Positions 9,344 to 18,038 of a stretch of 56,259 nt of DNA are shown one piece after another. The notes under the pieces were generated by a model that saw nothing but the letters and a program-made list of their open reading frames with translations, was not told the DNA's origin and did no database searches. Each line of letters opens with the position of its first letter. The stretch's first letter is position 1. The position numbers and the translations under genes were made by a program. Source of the stretch: Verrucomicrobiales bacterium (GTDB lineage Bacteria > Verrucomicrobiota > Verrucomicrobiia > Limisphaerales > CAIMTB01); contig JAEUHG010000158.1 in the NCBI GenBank assembly GCA_016795425.1, positions 1 through 56,259 on the forward strand, read 5' to 3'.

Positions 9344-9348
9344 CCGCG

Positions 9349-9364
9349 ACCCGGGCCTCCGGGT
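9349..9364. terminator. Hairpin after the sensor kinase (weak terminator candidate)
   Basis: A perfect 6-bp inverted repeat (ACCCGG / CCGGGT) with a 4-base loop begins six bases after the sensor-kinase stop. There is no following T-run, so intrinsic termination is doubtful; it may only slow polymerase or protect the transcript 3' end. Confidence 0.25.
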
Positions 9365-9431
9365 GCGTGCGGCGGCATCGCGATTCCGCGAGTTGCCGTC
9401 TTGCTTGGCCCTTGCCGGATCTCCTCCTAGA

Positions 9432-11471
9432 ATGGCCGATATGCCAACGGGCCAGCACTATAGTCGGACGGTGAGGGGCCTTTTTGCGGTGGTCGGATGG
9501 ATATGGGTGAGCCTCGCGCACGGTGCCAATCCACCGGCACCGTTCGCCCGGTCGCCGTATGTGCAATTCGGCGGCACGCAATCGATCCATGTGGTGTGGC
9601 GGACCGTGGGCCCGATTCGGCCCGTTGTTCGCTTCGGGCGATCCTTGGATCGATTGGATCGACAAGCGAGGAACGCTGATGTGGTGGTCCGCGCTGCCCT
9701 CGGCACCAATGACCAGGTTCTTCCTGACCGGTGGGCCGCGTTGCGGACGCGTTCGAATCTTGCGTTGCCCAGGCTGCACTCGGCGCCCCTGGGAACCTTT
9801 CAGTACGAAGTGCGTCTGCGAGATCTGGAGCCGGGCCATAAGTATTACTATGCGGTGTTCGACGGGGAACATCGGCTGACTCCCGTCGACGAGTCCTACC
9901 ACTTTGTCACCCATCCACCCGTGGGTTCGAAGGTTCCAGTCCGTTTCTGGGTCCTGGGCGACAGCGGGACGGGACGTGAACCGCAGTCGGCGGTGTACCA
10001 GGCGATGCTTCAGACTTTGGAGAAGGAGCATCATCCTTTGGACTTTTGGATCCATGTCGGAGACATGGCGTACGGGGTGGGGCGCGACATGGAGTTTCAG
10101 AGCCGTTTTTTCGAGTCGTATGAAGGGACACTGCGGAACCGGGTCTGTTGGCCGACGATGGGCAATCACGAGGGCCGGACTTCCAACGGTCGAACCGGCA
10201 TCGGTCCCTATTACGATGCGTACATGGTTCCGATGCGTGGCGAATCGGGCGGAGTGGCATCGGGCACGGAGGCGTATTATTCCTTCGACTACGCCAACAT
10301 CCATTTTATCTGCCTGGATTCCCATGACCTCGACCGGCGCCCGACGGAGCCGATGGCGCGCTGGTTGAAAGCCGACCTCGACAAAGCCCGCGCGGACTGG
10401 TTGGTGGCGTTCTGGCATCATCCGCCCTACACCAAGGGAAGCCACGACAGTGACAAGGAGAAGGATCTCATCGAAATGCGGCAGCACATCATGCCGATCA
10501 TCGAGCAGGGAGGTGTCGACCTGGTGCTGACGGGCCACTCCCACTCCTATGAGCGGTCGATGCTCATGGACGGCGCCTACGCAACCAACACTGTGGCGGA
10601 GAACGTGATCCTGGATGATGGCGACGGCGACCCGAATGGCGACGGCCCCTATCGCAAGAGCGCCGGCATCCATCCGCGCGAAGGCACGGTGCAGGTGGTG
10701 ACGGGCAACGCGGGCCAGACCTTGGGCCGCAACGGCTCGCTCCCCGTCATGCGCAAGATCATCATCGAATTCGGATCAGTGCTGATCGATGTGAACGGAG
10801 ACACGCTGGTGGCGCGCATGATCAATCGGGAGGGTGTGGAACGCGACCTGTTCAGCGTGGTCAAACGCGGAAAGGTGACGCCCGTTCGCCTCGCCCTGCC
10901 GTGGCAGCCCGAGGCGTATGTCAAGCCCACCAACACAGTCTCCATCCCCGCGGCGCCCGCCCTCGATCATCAAGTGCTGATTCCCGAGGGCGCCCGTTGG
11001 AGTTATGTGTTTGATCCGCTGCCACGAGGTTCCGACTGGACGAGGCTGGACCACGACACCAGCGGATGGATGACGGGGGAGGCCGGTTTTGGATATGGCA
11101 CCGGCGAATACCGCACTCGATTGGATGCGATGCGAGGCAAGCACGGCATTCTTTACGCCCGACGCACGTTCGAGATTACCCAAGCCGACCGGGTGACAGA
11201 ACTCGGACTTTGGATCGACTACGACGACGCCTTCATTGCCTATGTGAACGGCCGCGAAGTCGCTCGTGTCGGCATCGGGCGCAGCAGTGGACGAAACGCG
11301 CAGAAGATCACCGCGCGGTCCGGGAGTACTTCGGGGCGGCAGTATGTCACTCTCAAGGACGCGCATCTGTATCTCAATGACGGCGTCAACCAACTGGCGA
11401 TCGAGGTGCACAACGCGTCGCTGGACAGCAGTGATCTGCGATTCGATCCGATCCTGATCCTCGAGGACTGA
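9432..11471 (+). CDS. Exported metallophosphoesterase, purple acid phosphatase-like
   Basis: Predicted secreted calcineurin-like phosphatase (679 residues). After a signal region (RGLFAVVGWIWVSLAHGANP) comes an Fn3-like purple-acid-phosphatase N-domain (SPYVQFGGTQSIHVVWRT). The catalytic domain carries the metal-ligand blocks in order: WVLGDSGTGREPQSA (about 175), HVGDMAYGVG, MGNHEGRTSN, WHHPPYT and TGHSHSYERS (about 365). The C-terminal 170 residues form a jelly-roll-like domain with WSYVFDPLPRGSDW and ELGLWIDYDDAFIAYVNG, as in sugar-binding modules of secreted proteins. The start is uncertain between ATG 9432 and ATG 9441. The TPR gene follows after 4 bp, so they form an operon. Likely role: releasing phosphate from organic phosphoesters outside the cytoplasm. 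Confidence 0.88.
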   Translation: MADMPTGQHYSRTVRGLFAVVGWIWVSLAHGANPPAPFARSPYVQFGGTQSIHVVWRTVGPIRPVVRFGRSLDRLDRQARNADVVVRAALGTNDQVLPDRWAALRTRSNLALPRLHSAPLGTFQYEVRLRDLEPGHKYYYAVFDGEHRLTPVDESYHFVTHPPVGSKVPVRFWVLGDSGTGREPQSAVYQAMLQTLEKEHHPLDFWIHVGDMAYGVGRDMEFQSRFFESYEGTLRNRVCWPTMGNHEGRTSNGRTGIGPYYDAYMVPMRGESGGVASGTEAYYSFDYANIHFICLDSHDLDRRPTEPMARWLKADLDKARADWLVAFWHHPPYTKGSHDSDKEKDLIEMRQHIMPIIEQGGVDLVLTGHSHSYERSMLMDGAYATNTVAENVILDDGDGDPNGDGPYRKSAGIHPREGTVQVVTGNAGQTLGRNGSLPVMRKIIIEFGSVLIDVNGDTLVARMINREGVERDLFSVVKRGKVTPVRLALPWQPEAYVKPTNTVSIPAAPALDHQVLIPEGARWSYVFDPLPRGSDWTRLDHDTSGWMTGEAGFGYGTGEYRTRLDAMRGKHGILYARRTFEITQADRVTELGLWIDYDDAFIAYVNGREVARVGIGRSSGRNAQKITARSGSTSGRQYVTLKDAHLYLNDGVNQLAIEVHNASLDSSDLRFDPILILED

Positions 11472-11475
11472 TCCG

Positions 11476-12471
11476 ATGGCCGTTTCGTCCACCGGGAACG
11501 GTTGGTTGCGGCAGGGGATCGCGGTCCTGTTGGCGCTGGCATGGATGCTGACTTCGGTGCGGGCCCACGAGGGACCCGAACACGAGATCGAGGAGTTGTC
11601 GGAATTGATGGCCGCGCGTGGCGAGGCTCCGCATCTCCTGATCGACCGGGCCATCGAGTACGCGGTCCTGGGCCGCAACGCCGAGGCGATGCGGGATCTG
11701 GAACGGGCTCTGCAACTCGACCCGGACTCCCTGGACGCCCTGCGCGAACTCGCGCGCCTGCAGTTTGTCGAGGGCCGGAACGCGGACGCGGTCGCCACCG
11801 CGTCGCGGGCGCTCCGTTCAAGCCCCGAGAATCCCGTGGACCGGGCCGGGTTGCTGATCCTTCGGGCCGAGATTCAAGCCGCCGCCGGCCGCCTTCGCGA
11901 AGCCCTGTCCGACTGTCAGTCGGCGCTCCGGTTACATGCCGAGAATCCCGAATGGTACCTGATTCGAAGCGAACTCCAGCGTCGGCTCAAGAAACACCGG
12001 GAACGCCTCCGCGGAATCGAGGAGGGTTGGAAGCGAACCGGGGCCGGTCTACTGAAGATCGAGCGCATTGACGCCCAGCTTGACGCCCGCCGATATCGCG
12101 AGGCTCTCGAGGCCATCGAGGAAGAAATGGCGTCCTCGCGTATTCCCGGGCCATGGTTGATCCGGAGAGGACGGGCCCGGCTCGGTCTTGGCGATAAAGA
12201 TGGAGGGGTTGAGGATTTGCGGGCCGGCACAACGGCCATCGATGCGATGTTGGACCGTGACCGGCCGGACGTGTCGTTGTTGTTGGATCAGGCCGTGGCG
12301 CTGGTTTTGTTGGGCGAGGGAGGAGAGGCGCGGCAGGTCTTGGCTTTGGCGGAAGAGAAAGGGCGCGATCCGGCCATGACGGCAAGGATTCGCGAGTGGG
12401 TGACAAGAACCCGCCACGAAGATTCTTCATCCGCGGCAACGGGTCGAGCCTCCGAGCGGTTGGCCCCCTAG
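11476..12471 (+). CDS. Exported tetratricopeptide repeat protein
   Basis: A 331-residue protein with an N-terminal signal peptide (WLRQGIAVLLALAWMLTSVRA, cleavage after A-R-A) and about three to four TPR-type helical hairpins, for example AIEYAVLGRNAEAMRDLERA and LQLDPDSLDALRELARLQF. TPR arrays bind protein partners; no catalytic motif is visible. The gene starts 4 bp after the phosphatase stop and is certainly co-transcribed with it. The pairing suggests the TPR protein works with the phosphatase in the periplasm. The C-terminal 20 residues are polar and low in complexity. Function beyond this is unknown. Confidence 0.8.
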   Translation: MAVSSTGNGWLRQGIAVLLALAWMLTSVRAHEGPEHEIEELSELMAARGEAPHLLIDRAIEYAVLGRNAEAMRDLERALQLDPDSLDALRELARLQFVEGRNADAVATASRALRSSPENPVDRAGLLILRAEIQAAAGRLREALSDCQSALRLHAENPEWYLIRSELQRRLKKHRERLRGIEEGWKRTGAGLLKIERIDAQLDARRYREALEAIEEEMASSRIPGPWLIRRGRARLGLGDKDGGVEDLRAGTTAIDAMLDRDRPDVSLLLDQAVALVLLGEGGEARQVLALAEEKGRDPAMTARIREWVTRTRHEDSSSAATGRASERLAP

Positions 12472-12488
12472 GAGTGCGGCTGGGAGTG

Positions 12489-12565
12489 CCCTGTCGCAGC
12501 GCGATAGGGTCTAACTGAGTTGGAATTGGGTCCGGTGAGGTGGCCCTCGTCGCGCTGCGACGAGG
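12489..12565. repeat. REP/BIME-like pair of inverted hairpins
   Basis: Two GC-rich hairpins in head-to-head arrangement lie between the TPR gene and copA. The first (12489-12509) is a 9-bp stem with one G-T pair and loop AGC. The second (12545-12565) is a perfect 9-bp stem, CCTCGTCGC / GCGACGAGG, with loop GCT. The core of the first, GTCGCAGCGCGA, is the exact reverse complement of the core of the second. Such paired palindromes are the classic layout of bacterial REP sequences (BIMEs). Transcript-end stabilisation or termination is possible. Confidence 0.6.
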
Positions 12566-12585
12566 TGTGGTGGGTTCGGAGGTTC

Positions 12586-15030
12586 ATGGAGACTGGTCTG
12601 CCCGACGTGGCGAATGTTAGCCTCGCACACGAATTGAAGGACGCAGCGAAAACCAGCCGGCACGCGTTTCTCGGGGTCGAGGGCATGACGTGCCAGAATT
12701 GCGCCCGCCATGTGCGGGAGGCGGCGGAGACGGTTCCGTCGGTGGACGGCGCGTCAGTGGATCTGGGCGCCGGGCGGTTGCGTGTGCGTTGGAAGACGGA
12801 TTCAACGGCGGATCCGGATGCGGTGGCCCAGGCGGTGGAGGCGGCCGGGTTTCGGGCGCGTCTTTTGCCCAACGCAACGAACGCGCCGGCAACGACAGGA
12901 CCCGGCGATGGCTGGCGGTTGAACGTCGTTCTCGGCGGCGCGGTGACCCTGGCCTTGATGGTGATGGAATGGGGATTGGGCGTGCATCACCACTCCTGGT
13001 ACCCGTGGGTCGCACTGGCTCTTGCCCTGCCTGTGCAGGTGATCTGCGGCGGTCGATTTTATCGCGGCGCATGGAACCAGTTGCGGCGGGGTGCCTCCAA
13101 CATGGACACCCTGGTGGCCTTGGGCTCGAGCGCCGCCTTCGCGTTCAGTTTGTGGATCCTGTTCTCTGGAAATGCAGGTCATGTCCATTTCCTGGAATCG
13201 GCCTCGATCATCACGCTGATCAGTATCGGGCATTGGATCGAAGCCATGGTGAGCGAGAAGGCCGCCGGAGCGATCCGGGCCTTGATGAACCTGGCGCCAC
13301 CCACCGCCCGGCGGTTGGAGGCCGGCAGCGAAGAGAAGGAAGTGGCGGTTGAGGACCTCCTGCCCGGCGACCGAATCGCGCTGCGGCCCGGGGACCGGGT
13401 TCCCACCGACGCTGAGGTCGTGGAAGGCGCCTCCGCTGTCGATGAGTCCATGCTGACCGGCGAGTCTCTGCCGGTGGAGAAAAAGAAGGGCGACCGGATT
13501 CTGGCCGGGACCCTGAATACGGATGGACGTCTGGTGGGCCGGGTGATGGCAACTGGGGAGGCGACGGTGTTGGCGCACATCGTCGCGGCGGTGGAACGGG
13601 CACAGAACAGCCGCGCCTCGATCCAGCGCTTGGCGGACAAGGTCAGCAGCGTCTTTGTGCCGGTGGTGGTCCTGCTGGCGTTGGCCACCGCCCTCGCCTG
13701 GGGTTTGGCGCCCGAATCGGCGCGGGCGGTGCATGCCTTGCTGGCCAAAGTGCTGTGGACGACGAACCTGCCCGAGAACCCGTGGTCCGCCGCGGTCATT
13801 CATGCCACTGCCGTGCTGATCATCGCGTGTCCGTGCGCCATGGGACTCGCCACCCCGGTGGCGATCATGGCGGGCACCAATGCGGCGGCATTGCGAGGAA
13901 TCTTGATACGCGATGGCGTGGCCTTGGAGAAGGCCGGCCGCATCGACACGGTGGTGTTCGACAAGACCGGGACATTGACGGTTGGGCAGTTGACCGCGCG
14001 GCGGGTGCGAGAGTTGGCGACGGGGACGATGCCGGAGGGCACGACGACCCGTTGGGCGGCATCTCTCGCCCGCACGTCGAGGCATCCCGTGGCACAGGCC
14101 ATCGCGCGTTTGGCTCCGTCGATCGAGCCGGTCTCCTCGCTGCGCCTTCCCCCTTTGGGCGGTTCACCGCCGATTCACGCTCCTGGAAAACCCGCCGCCA
14201 CGGGAATGCCATCGCTACTCCGCACCGACTTGAACTTCAAACCGCGCGCGTCCGCGGCCGTCGAGTGGGCGGAATGGCGGGAGTTGAGCGGACGCGGCAT
14301 CCAGGCGGTGCGCGACGGGCGGACGTACCGTTTGGGAGCGCCGGGCTGGTTGCACGAGTCGGGGGTGGAAGATGTGGCGGCCGAGCAGGGCGGGGCGGCG
14401 GGCCGAGGCGAAGCGATCACGCTGGTGGGGTTGGCGGTGGACACCAAGCTGGCGGCGCTGTTCGAACTCAAGGACACCCTGCGGCCGGCAGCACACGACC
14501 TGGTGGCGTCGCTGCATGGTGAGGGAAAGGATGTGTATTTGCTCACCGGCGACGGATGGTTGGTAGCGGAGGCGGTCGCGCGGGAGGCGGGTATCCCAAC
14601 GACCCATGTTTTGGCCGAGGTTCATCCCGAACAAAAGGCGGAGTCGGTGAAACGATTGCAGTCGGAGGGGCACCGTGTGGCGTTTGTCGGGGACGGTATC
14701 AACGACGGCCCGGCGTTGGCCCAGGCGGATTTGGGGGTGGCGGTGGGACCCGCGTCCGACGTGGCGAAGGAAGCCGCGGACATCATCCTGCTGGGCGGTG
14801 GATTGGAGCGGATGCCGGAGGCGTTGCGCCTTGCCGCCGAGACGCTGCGGGTGATTCGGCAGAATCTCTTTTGGGCGTTCTTCTACAATGCCCTGGCGGT
14901 CCCTCTGGCCATGCTGGGTTTTTTCAGCCCCATTTTGTGCGCCGCAGCAATGGGTATCAGCGACCTGCTGGTGGTCGGGAATGCGCTGCGCCTGCGCTAC
15001 GGCTTTGTTGGGGGTAAGCGCCCGCGCTGA
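12586..15030 (+). CDS. copA: Copper-translocating P1B-type ATPase
   Basis: Heavy-metal pump (814 residues) that exports Cu+ using ATP. ATG 12586 is preceded by GGAGG at correct spacing. The N-terminal HMA domain carries the metal site GMTCQNCARH (about residues 29-38). The membrane CPC motif (ACPCAMGLATPVAIM), the DKTGT phosphorylation site, the nucleotide-domain HP (TSRHPVAQA), ELSGRGIQA and the hinge GDGINDGPAL are all intact, so the pump should be active. Oddity: between the HP motif and the ELSGRG motif there is a Pro/Gly-rich stretch of about 35-40 residues (coding 14130-14255) that I do not expect in CopA and that looks like an in-frame insertion. No CopZ or CueR is adjacent. Copper versus silver specificity rests on CPC and the N-terminal site. 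Confidence 0.95.
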   Translation: METGLPDVANVSLAHELKDAAKTSRHAFLGVEGMTCQNCARHVREAAETVPSVDGASVDLGAGRLRVRWKTDSTADPDAVAQAVEAAGFRARLLPNATNAPATTGPGDGWRLNVVLGGAVTLALMVMEWGLGVHHHSWYPWVALALALPVQVICGGRFYRGAWNQLRRGASNMDTLVALGSSAAFAFSLWILFSGNAGHVHFLESASIITLISIGHWIEAMVSEKAAGAIRALMNLAPPTARRLEAGSEEKEVAVEDLLPGDRIALRPGDRVPTDAEVVEGASAVDESMLTGESLPVEKKKGDRILAGTLNTDGRLVGRVMATGEATVLAHIVAAVERAQNSRASIQRLADKVSSVFVPVVVLLALATALAWGLAPESARAVHALLAKVLWTTNLPENPWSAAVIHATAVLIIACPCAMGLATPVAIMAGTNAAALRGILIRDGVALEKAGRIDTVVFDKTGTLTVGQLTARRVRELATGTMPEGTTTRWAASLARTSRHPVAQAIARLAPSIEPVSSLRLPPLGGSPPIHAPGKPAATGMPSLLRTDLNFKPRASAAVEWAEWRELSGRGIQAVRDGRTYRLGAPGWLHESGVEDVAAEQGGAAGRGEAITLVGLAVDTKLAALFELKDTLRPAAHDLVASLHGEGKDVYLLTGDGWLVAEAVAREAGIPTTHVLAEVHPEQKAESVKRLQSEGHRVAFVGDGINDGPALAQADLGVAVGPASDVAKEAADIILLGGGLERMPEALRLAAETLRVIRQNLFWAFFYNALAVPLAMLGFFSPILCAAAMGISDLLVVGNALRLRYGFVGGKRPR

Positions 15031-15038
15031 CATGCTTC

Positions 15039-16028
15039 TCACGGAGGCGCCGTCGGGACCGATGCGGCCGGGCGGTACGTCGCGCGGTTCTCCACGACCG
15101 GGTGGGCGGTCTGGCCGGGAAGCAGGTTGACTCGCGTGTAGGAGATGATGCGGTTGGGCTGTTGGGGATCGACCTGGGTCAGGCGAAGTTCCATGGCACG
15201 GGGCGGGACCCGCGAAAGGACGAATCGACCCTCGGGATCCACCGGCACCTCGAACTCGTGGTTGATGGGAATGAGCAGGAAGCGGGGGTTTTCCCCGATA
15301 GGCAGATCCACCATGACACGGAGCTGTTGGGCAGGATCGGGGGGTGCGGATAATCGGCCCTGGATGGAGGCCCAGGGACGCAGGCGAATCACGCCGTTGG
15401 TCGCGGAAGGAGACGCTTCCCACTCGGCATAGCCCCACTCCGGATGAGAGATGGCCAGTCGTAGGTCCGGTGCTCGGCGCTGGACGACGAAGCGGCCCTC
15501 GGAATCCGTGCGGCGGATCCCGACCCCGTCTTTTGGATCGCCACCGGAACCATGCAACCGGCCGCCGATCAGCAGCAGGTCGCCGTACTGTCGCATGGCC
15601 ACCGTGGCCTCCGGCACCGGCTTTCCCTCGGGCGTTTCGACACGGCCTTCAAATCGGTCCGACCCTGGTCGCAGCCGAAACTGAAACTCCCTGTCACCAG
15701 GGCCAAGGTACCAGGGAGAAGCCTCCGGCTGGAACCCCGGGGCCGTCGCCACGAATCGGACTTTGCGTCCGAACAGGTCCTCTTCGTCGATCACCGGCGG
15801 GTCATCGGGAAGTCCGTCGCTCTTGATGTGCGGTTCCCACATCACGGCGTGGTCGCCGAGATCATCGCGAACCCAGCCGCGGACGATGCGAAACTCGGTG
15901 ATCGCGGCCCCGGTTTCGGCATTTACCGCGGTGGCGCTGAAGCGAAGCCTTTCGGTGGCTTTGGCCGGGCAGAGCAGGGTGGTGACCACGGCGCCGACCA
16001 TCCACAGCGAACGGAGCGGGGCAGGCAT
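15039..16028 (-). CDS. Exported protein with carboxypeptidase-regulatory-like domain
   Basis: A 329-residue protein with a signal peptide (SLWMVGAVVTTLLCPAKA) and mostly beta-rich content. A central segment (FEGRVETPEGKPVPEATVAM) has the G-x-V-x-x-x-x-G-x-P-V-x-G/E-A-x-V pattern of carboxypeptidase-regulatory-like (CarboxypepD_reg/Cna-B-like) folds, with the matching DSEGRF strand later. A second, more divergent copy may lie near ASIQGRLSAPPD and DPEGRFVLSRVPP. These folds usually serve as surface scaffolds; no enzyme motif is seen. The gene ends 8 bp from the convergent copA stop and no terminator hairpin separates them. Its 5' neighbour is a divergent kinase gene. Confidence 0.75.
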   Translation of the reverse strand: MPAPLRSLWMVGAVVTTLLCPAKATERLRFSATAVNAETGAAITEFRIVRGWVRDDLGDHAVMWEPHIKSDGLPDDPPVIDEEDLFGRKVRFVATAPGFQPEASPWYLGPGDREFQFRLRPGSDRFEGRVETPEGKPVPEATVAMRQYGDLLLIGGRLHGSGGDPKDGVGIRRTDSEGRFVVQRRAPDLRLAISHPEWGYAEWEASPSATNGVIRLRPWASIQGRLSAPPDPAQQLRVMVDLPIGENPRFLLIPINHEFEVPVDPEGRFVLSRVPPRAMELRLTQVDPQQPNRIISYTRVNLLPGQTAHPVVENRATYRPAASVPTAPP

Positions 16029-16120
16029 GATCCTGAACTAGGCGAGCTGATGCCGCCTGTCGAGGACGGTTTCCACGCCGCCATGCGTTGGGTGCCGCCC
16101 GCATCCTTGACTCGGGGGCG

Positions 16121-17131
16121 ATGCGCACCACCATCGGGCCCTCGGTGGCGCTGTTCAGCATCAACAACAAGTTTCAGTACGACGTCGTCCGCCAGATCGC
16201 GGAGGGGGGGATGGGCATCGTGTACGAGGCGGAGCAGTTGGGCGCGCATGGATTTCGAAAGCGCGTGGCGATGAAGGTGATTCGGTCACAGTTCGCCAGC
16301 CAACCCAGTTTCGTGGAGAACTTCATCGGGGAAGCCAAGTTGGTGGCCGACCTCATCCACACCAACATCGTCCAGACCTATCATCTGGGTGAGGCCGGAG
16401 GGCAGGTCTTCATCGCCATGGAATACATCAATGGCGTGAACCTGGATGCGCTGTTGGAACAGCACGCCTCCAAGGAGCGCCGGTTGCCGGTGGAGTTGGC
16501 GGTATTCATCGTCAGCCGGGTGGCCCGCGGTCTTGCCTATGCGCATGCCAAAACCGACGGCCAGAATCACTCCCTGGGCATTGTTCACCGCGACGTGAGC
16601 TTCAAGAACGTCATGATCGCCTTCGAAGGCGACGTGAAGCTCACTGATTTCGGCATCGCCAAAGCCCGCGGTTTCCTCAAACAGGAGGAAGGGGAAGTGG
16701 TGGTGGGCAAGGCGGATTACATGAGTCCGGAGCAGGCCGATTTCCAAATCACGGACCGGCGCTCCGACATTTTCTCGGCGGGGGTGGTCCTGGCCCACCT
16801 GTTGCTGGGCGACAATATTTTTCACGGAGAGACTCCGGAAGAGTCGCGGGATCGCATCCTGGAATTGCCGATTCCGGATTTCACGCAGCGTGATTCCCGC
16901 GTCGACCGAAAACTCGACGGCATTCTCCAACGGATGCTTGCGCGGGAACCCTCCCGGCGATTTCAGACTGCTGATGAATTGCTGAGTGCCCTCGAGCGCT
17001 ACCTCTACGAGCCGGGGTTCGGTCCGACCAATGAAAAACTGGGCGCCTACGTCCGCGAGTTGTTCGGCCAGGAGATTCCTCGCGGCACCCATTCCCAGTC
17101 CGGGTCCACGGTCGTGATTTCGAATCCATGA
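16121..17131 (+). CDS. Serine/threonine protein kinase (cytoplasmic)
   Basis: Hanks-type kinase of 336 residues. All key elements are present, counted from ATG 16121: Gly-loop AEGGMGIVYEAE (about 28), catalytic Lys 52 (VAMKVI), helix-C Glu 71, HRD Asp 158 (IVHRDVSFKNVM), DFG Asp 176 (LTDFGIA) and the activation-loop end MSPEQ. It should therefore be active. There is no transmembrane helix or PASTA/TPR extension; after the kinase fold comes only a short Ser-rich tail (GTHSQSGSTVVISNP). An in-frame ATG at 16088 is an alternative start. The last codons overlap the next start as ATGA, so it is translationally coupled to aguB, an unusual partner. Substrates are unknown. Confidence 0.9.
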   Translation: MRTTIGPSVALFSINNKFQYDVVRQIAEGGMGIVYEAEQLGAHGFRKRVAMKVIRSQFASQPSFVENFIGEAKLVADLIHTNIVQTYHLGEAGGQVFIAMEYINGVNLDALLEQHASKERRLPVELAVFIVSRVARGLAYAHAKTDGQNHSLGIVHRDVSFKNVMIAFEGDVKLTDFGIAKARGFLKQEEGEVVVGKADYMSPEQADFQITDRRSDIFSAGVVLAHLLLGDNIFHGETPEESRDRILELPIPDFTQRDSRVDRKLDGILQRMLAREPSRRFQTADELLSALERYLYEPGFGPTNEKLGAYVRELFGQEIPRGTHSQSGSTVVISNP

Positions 17132-18027
17132 AGCGAACGAAGCGAAACTCGTCCGAGGTAGTGCTCGGGTTGCTCCAGCACGCGTGTTCGGAGGATCCGA
17201 AGGAGAACCTGGGGAAATGCCTGGATGCCGCCGATCGGGCGGCGCGGGCCGGGGCGCAGATCCTCTGCACCCAGGAACTGTTTCGATCCCAGTACTTCTG
17301 CCAGTCGGAGGATCACGCCCAGTTTCAACTGGCGGAGTCCATCCCCGGACCCACGACGGAAGCCTTTTGCCGCCTGGCCAAGAAGCGGGGCGTGGTGATC
17401 ATCGCGTCGCTGTTCGAGAAGCGGTCGAGCGGTCTTTACCACAACACGGCGGCCATCATCGATGCCGACGGCACGATGCTCGGCATCTACCGGAAGATGC
17501 ACATTCCGGATGACCCGCTGTACTACGAGAAATTCTATTTCACCCCTGGCGACCTCGGATTTCGGGCGTGGAAGACGCGCTTCGGAAAAATCGGGGTCCT
17601 GGTGTGCTGGGACCAGTGGTATCCGGAAGGCGCGCGCCTCACGGCCATGCAAGGGGCGGAAATCCTGTTCTACCCGACGGCGATCGGCTGGCATCCCAAG
17701 GAAAAGTCGGAGTACGGCGAGCGCCAGCACGGCGCCTGGGAACTGATCCAGCGGTCGCACGCGGTAGCCAACGGCTGCTATGTCGCGGTGGCGAACCGGG
17801 TGGGACTCGAACGCCCCATCGGTGGAGATGGCATCGAGTTCTGGGGACAGAGCTTCGTGGCTGGCACGAGCGGGCAATTGCTGGCGAAGGGAAGCGTGGA
17901 TGCCGAGGAAAACCTCATCGTTCCCATTGATCTCGCCAAGGTGGATGTCACCCGCACGCACTGGCCGTTTCTTCGGGATCGTCGCATCGATGCTTACGGT
18001 GACCTGACCCGGCGGTTTTCGGACTGA
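17128..18027 (+). CDS. aguB: N-carbamoylputrescine amidase (nitrilase superfamily)
   Basis: Carbon-nitrogen hydrolase of 299 residues that converts N-carbamoylputrescine to putrescine, CO2 and ammonia, the last step of the agmatine route to polyamines. The catalytic triad is in place: Glu 50 (CTQELF), Lys 123 (YRKMHIPDDP) and Cys 160 (VLVCWDQWYPE). The motifs YYEKFYFTPGD, EILFYPTAIGWHP and the C-terminal RRIDAYGDL are typical of the AguB/plant NLP1 branch. It starts inside the kinase stop codon (ATGA) and is followed 11 bp later by a reductase gene. Agmatine deiminase (aguA), the usual neighbour, is not in the window. Another amide substrate is possible. Confidence 0.9.
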   Translation: MKRTKRNSSEVVLGLLQHACSEDPKENLGKCLDAADRAARAGAQILCTQELFRSQYFCQSEDHAQFQLAESIPGPTTEAFCRLAKKRGVVIIASLFEKRSSGLYHNTAAIIDADGTMLGIYRKMHIPDDPLYYEKFYFTPGDLGFRAWKTRFGKIGVLVCWDQWYPEGARLTAMQGAEILFYPTAIGWHPKEKSEYGERQHGAWELIQRSHAVANGCYVAVANRVGLERPIGGDGIEFWGQSFVAGTSGQLLAKGSVDAEENLIVPIDLAKVDVTRTHWPFLRDRRIDAYGDLTRRFSD

Positions 18028-18038
18028 ACGGCCCGACC

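Noticed and set aside
9349..9364. Strong terminator after the sensor kinase
   Set aside because: Stem is good but there is no T-run, so it is listed only as a weak candidate.
9171..10673. Minus-strand open frame of 500 codons opposite the sensor kinase end and phosphatase
   Set aside because: No domain, no Shine-Dalgarno, and both plus-strand genes are well supported.
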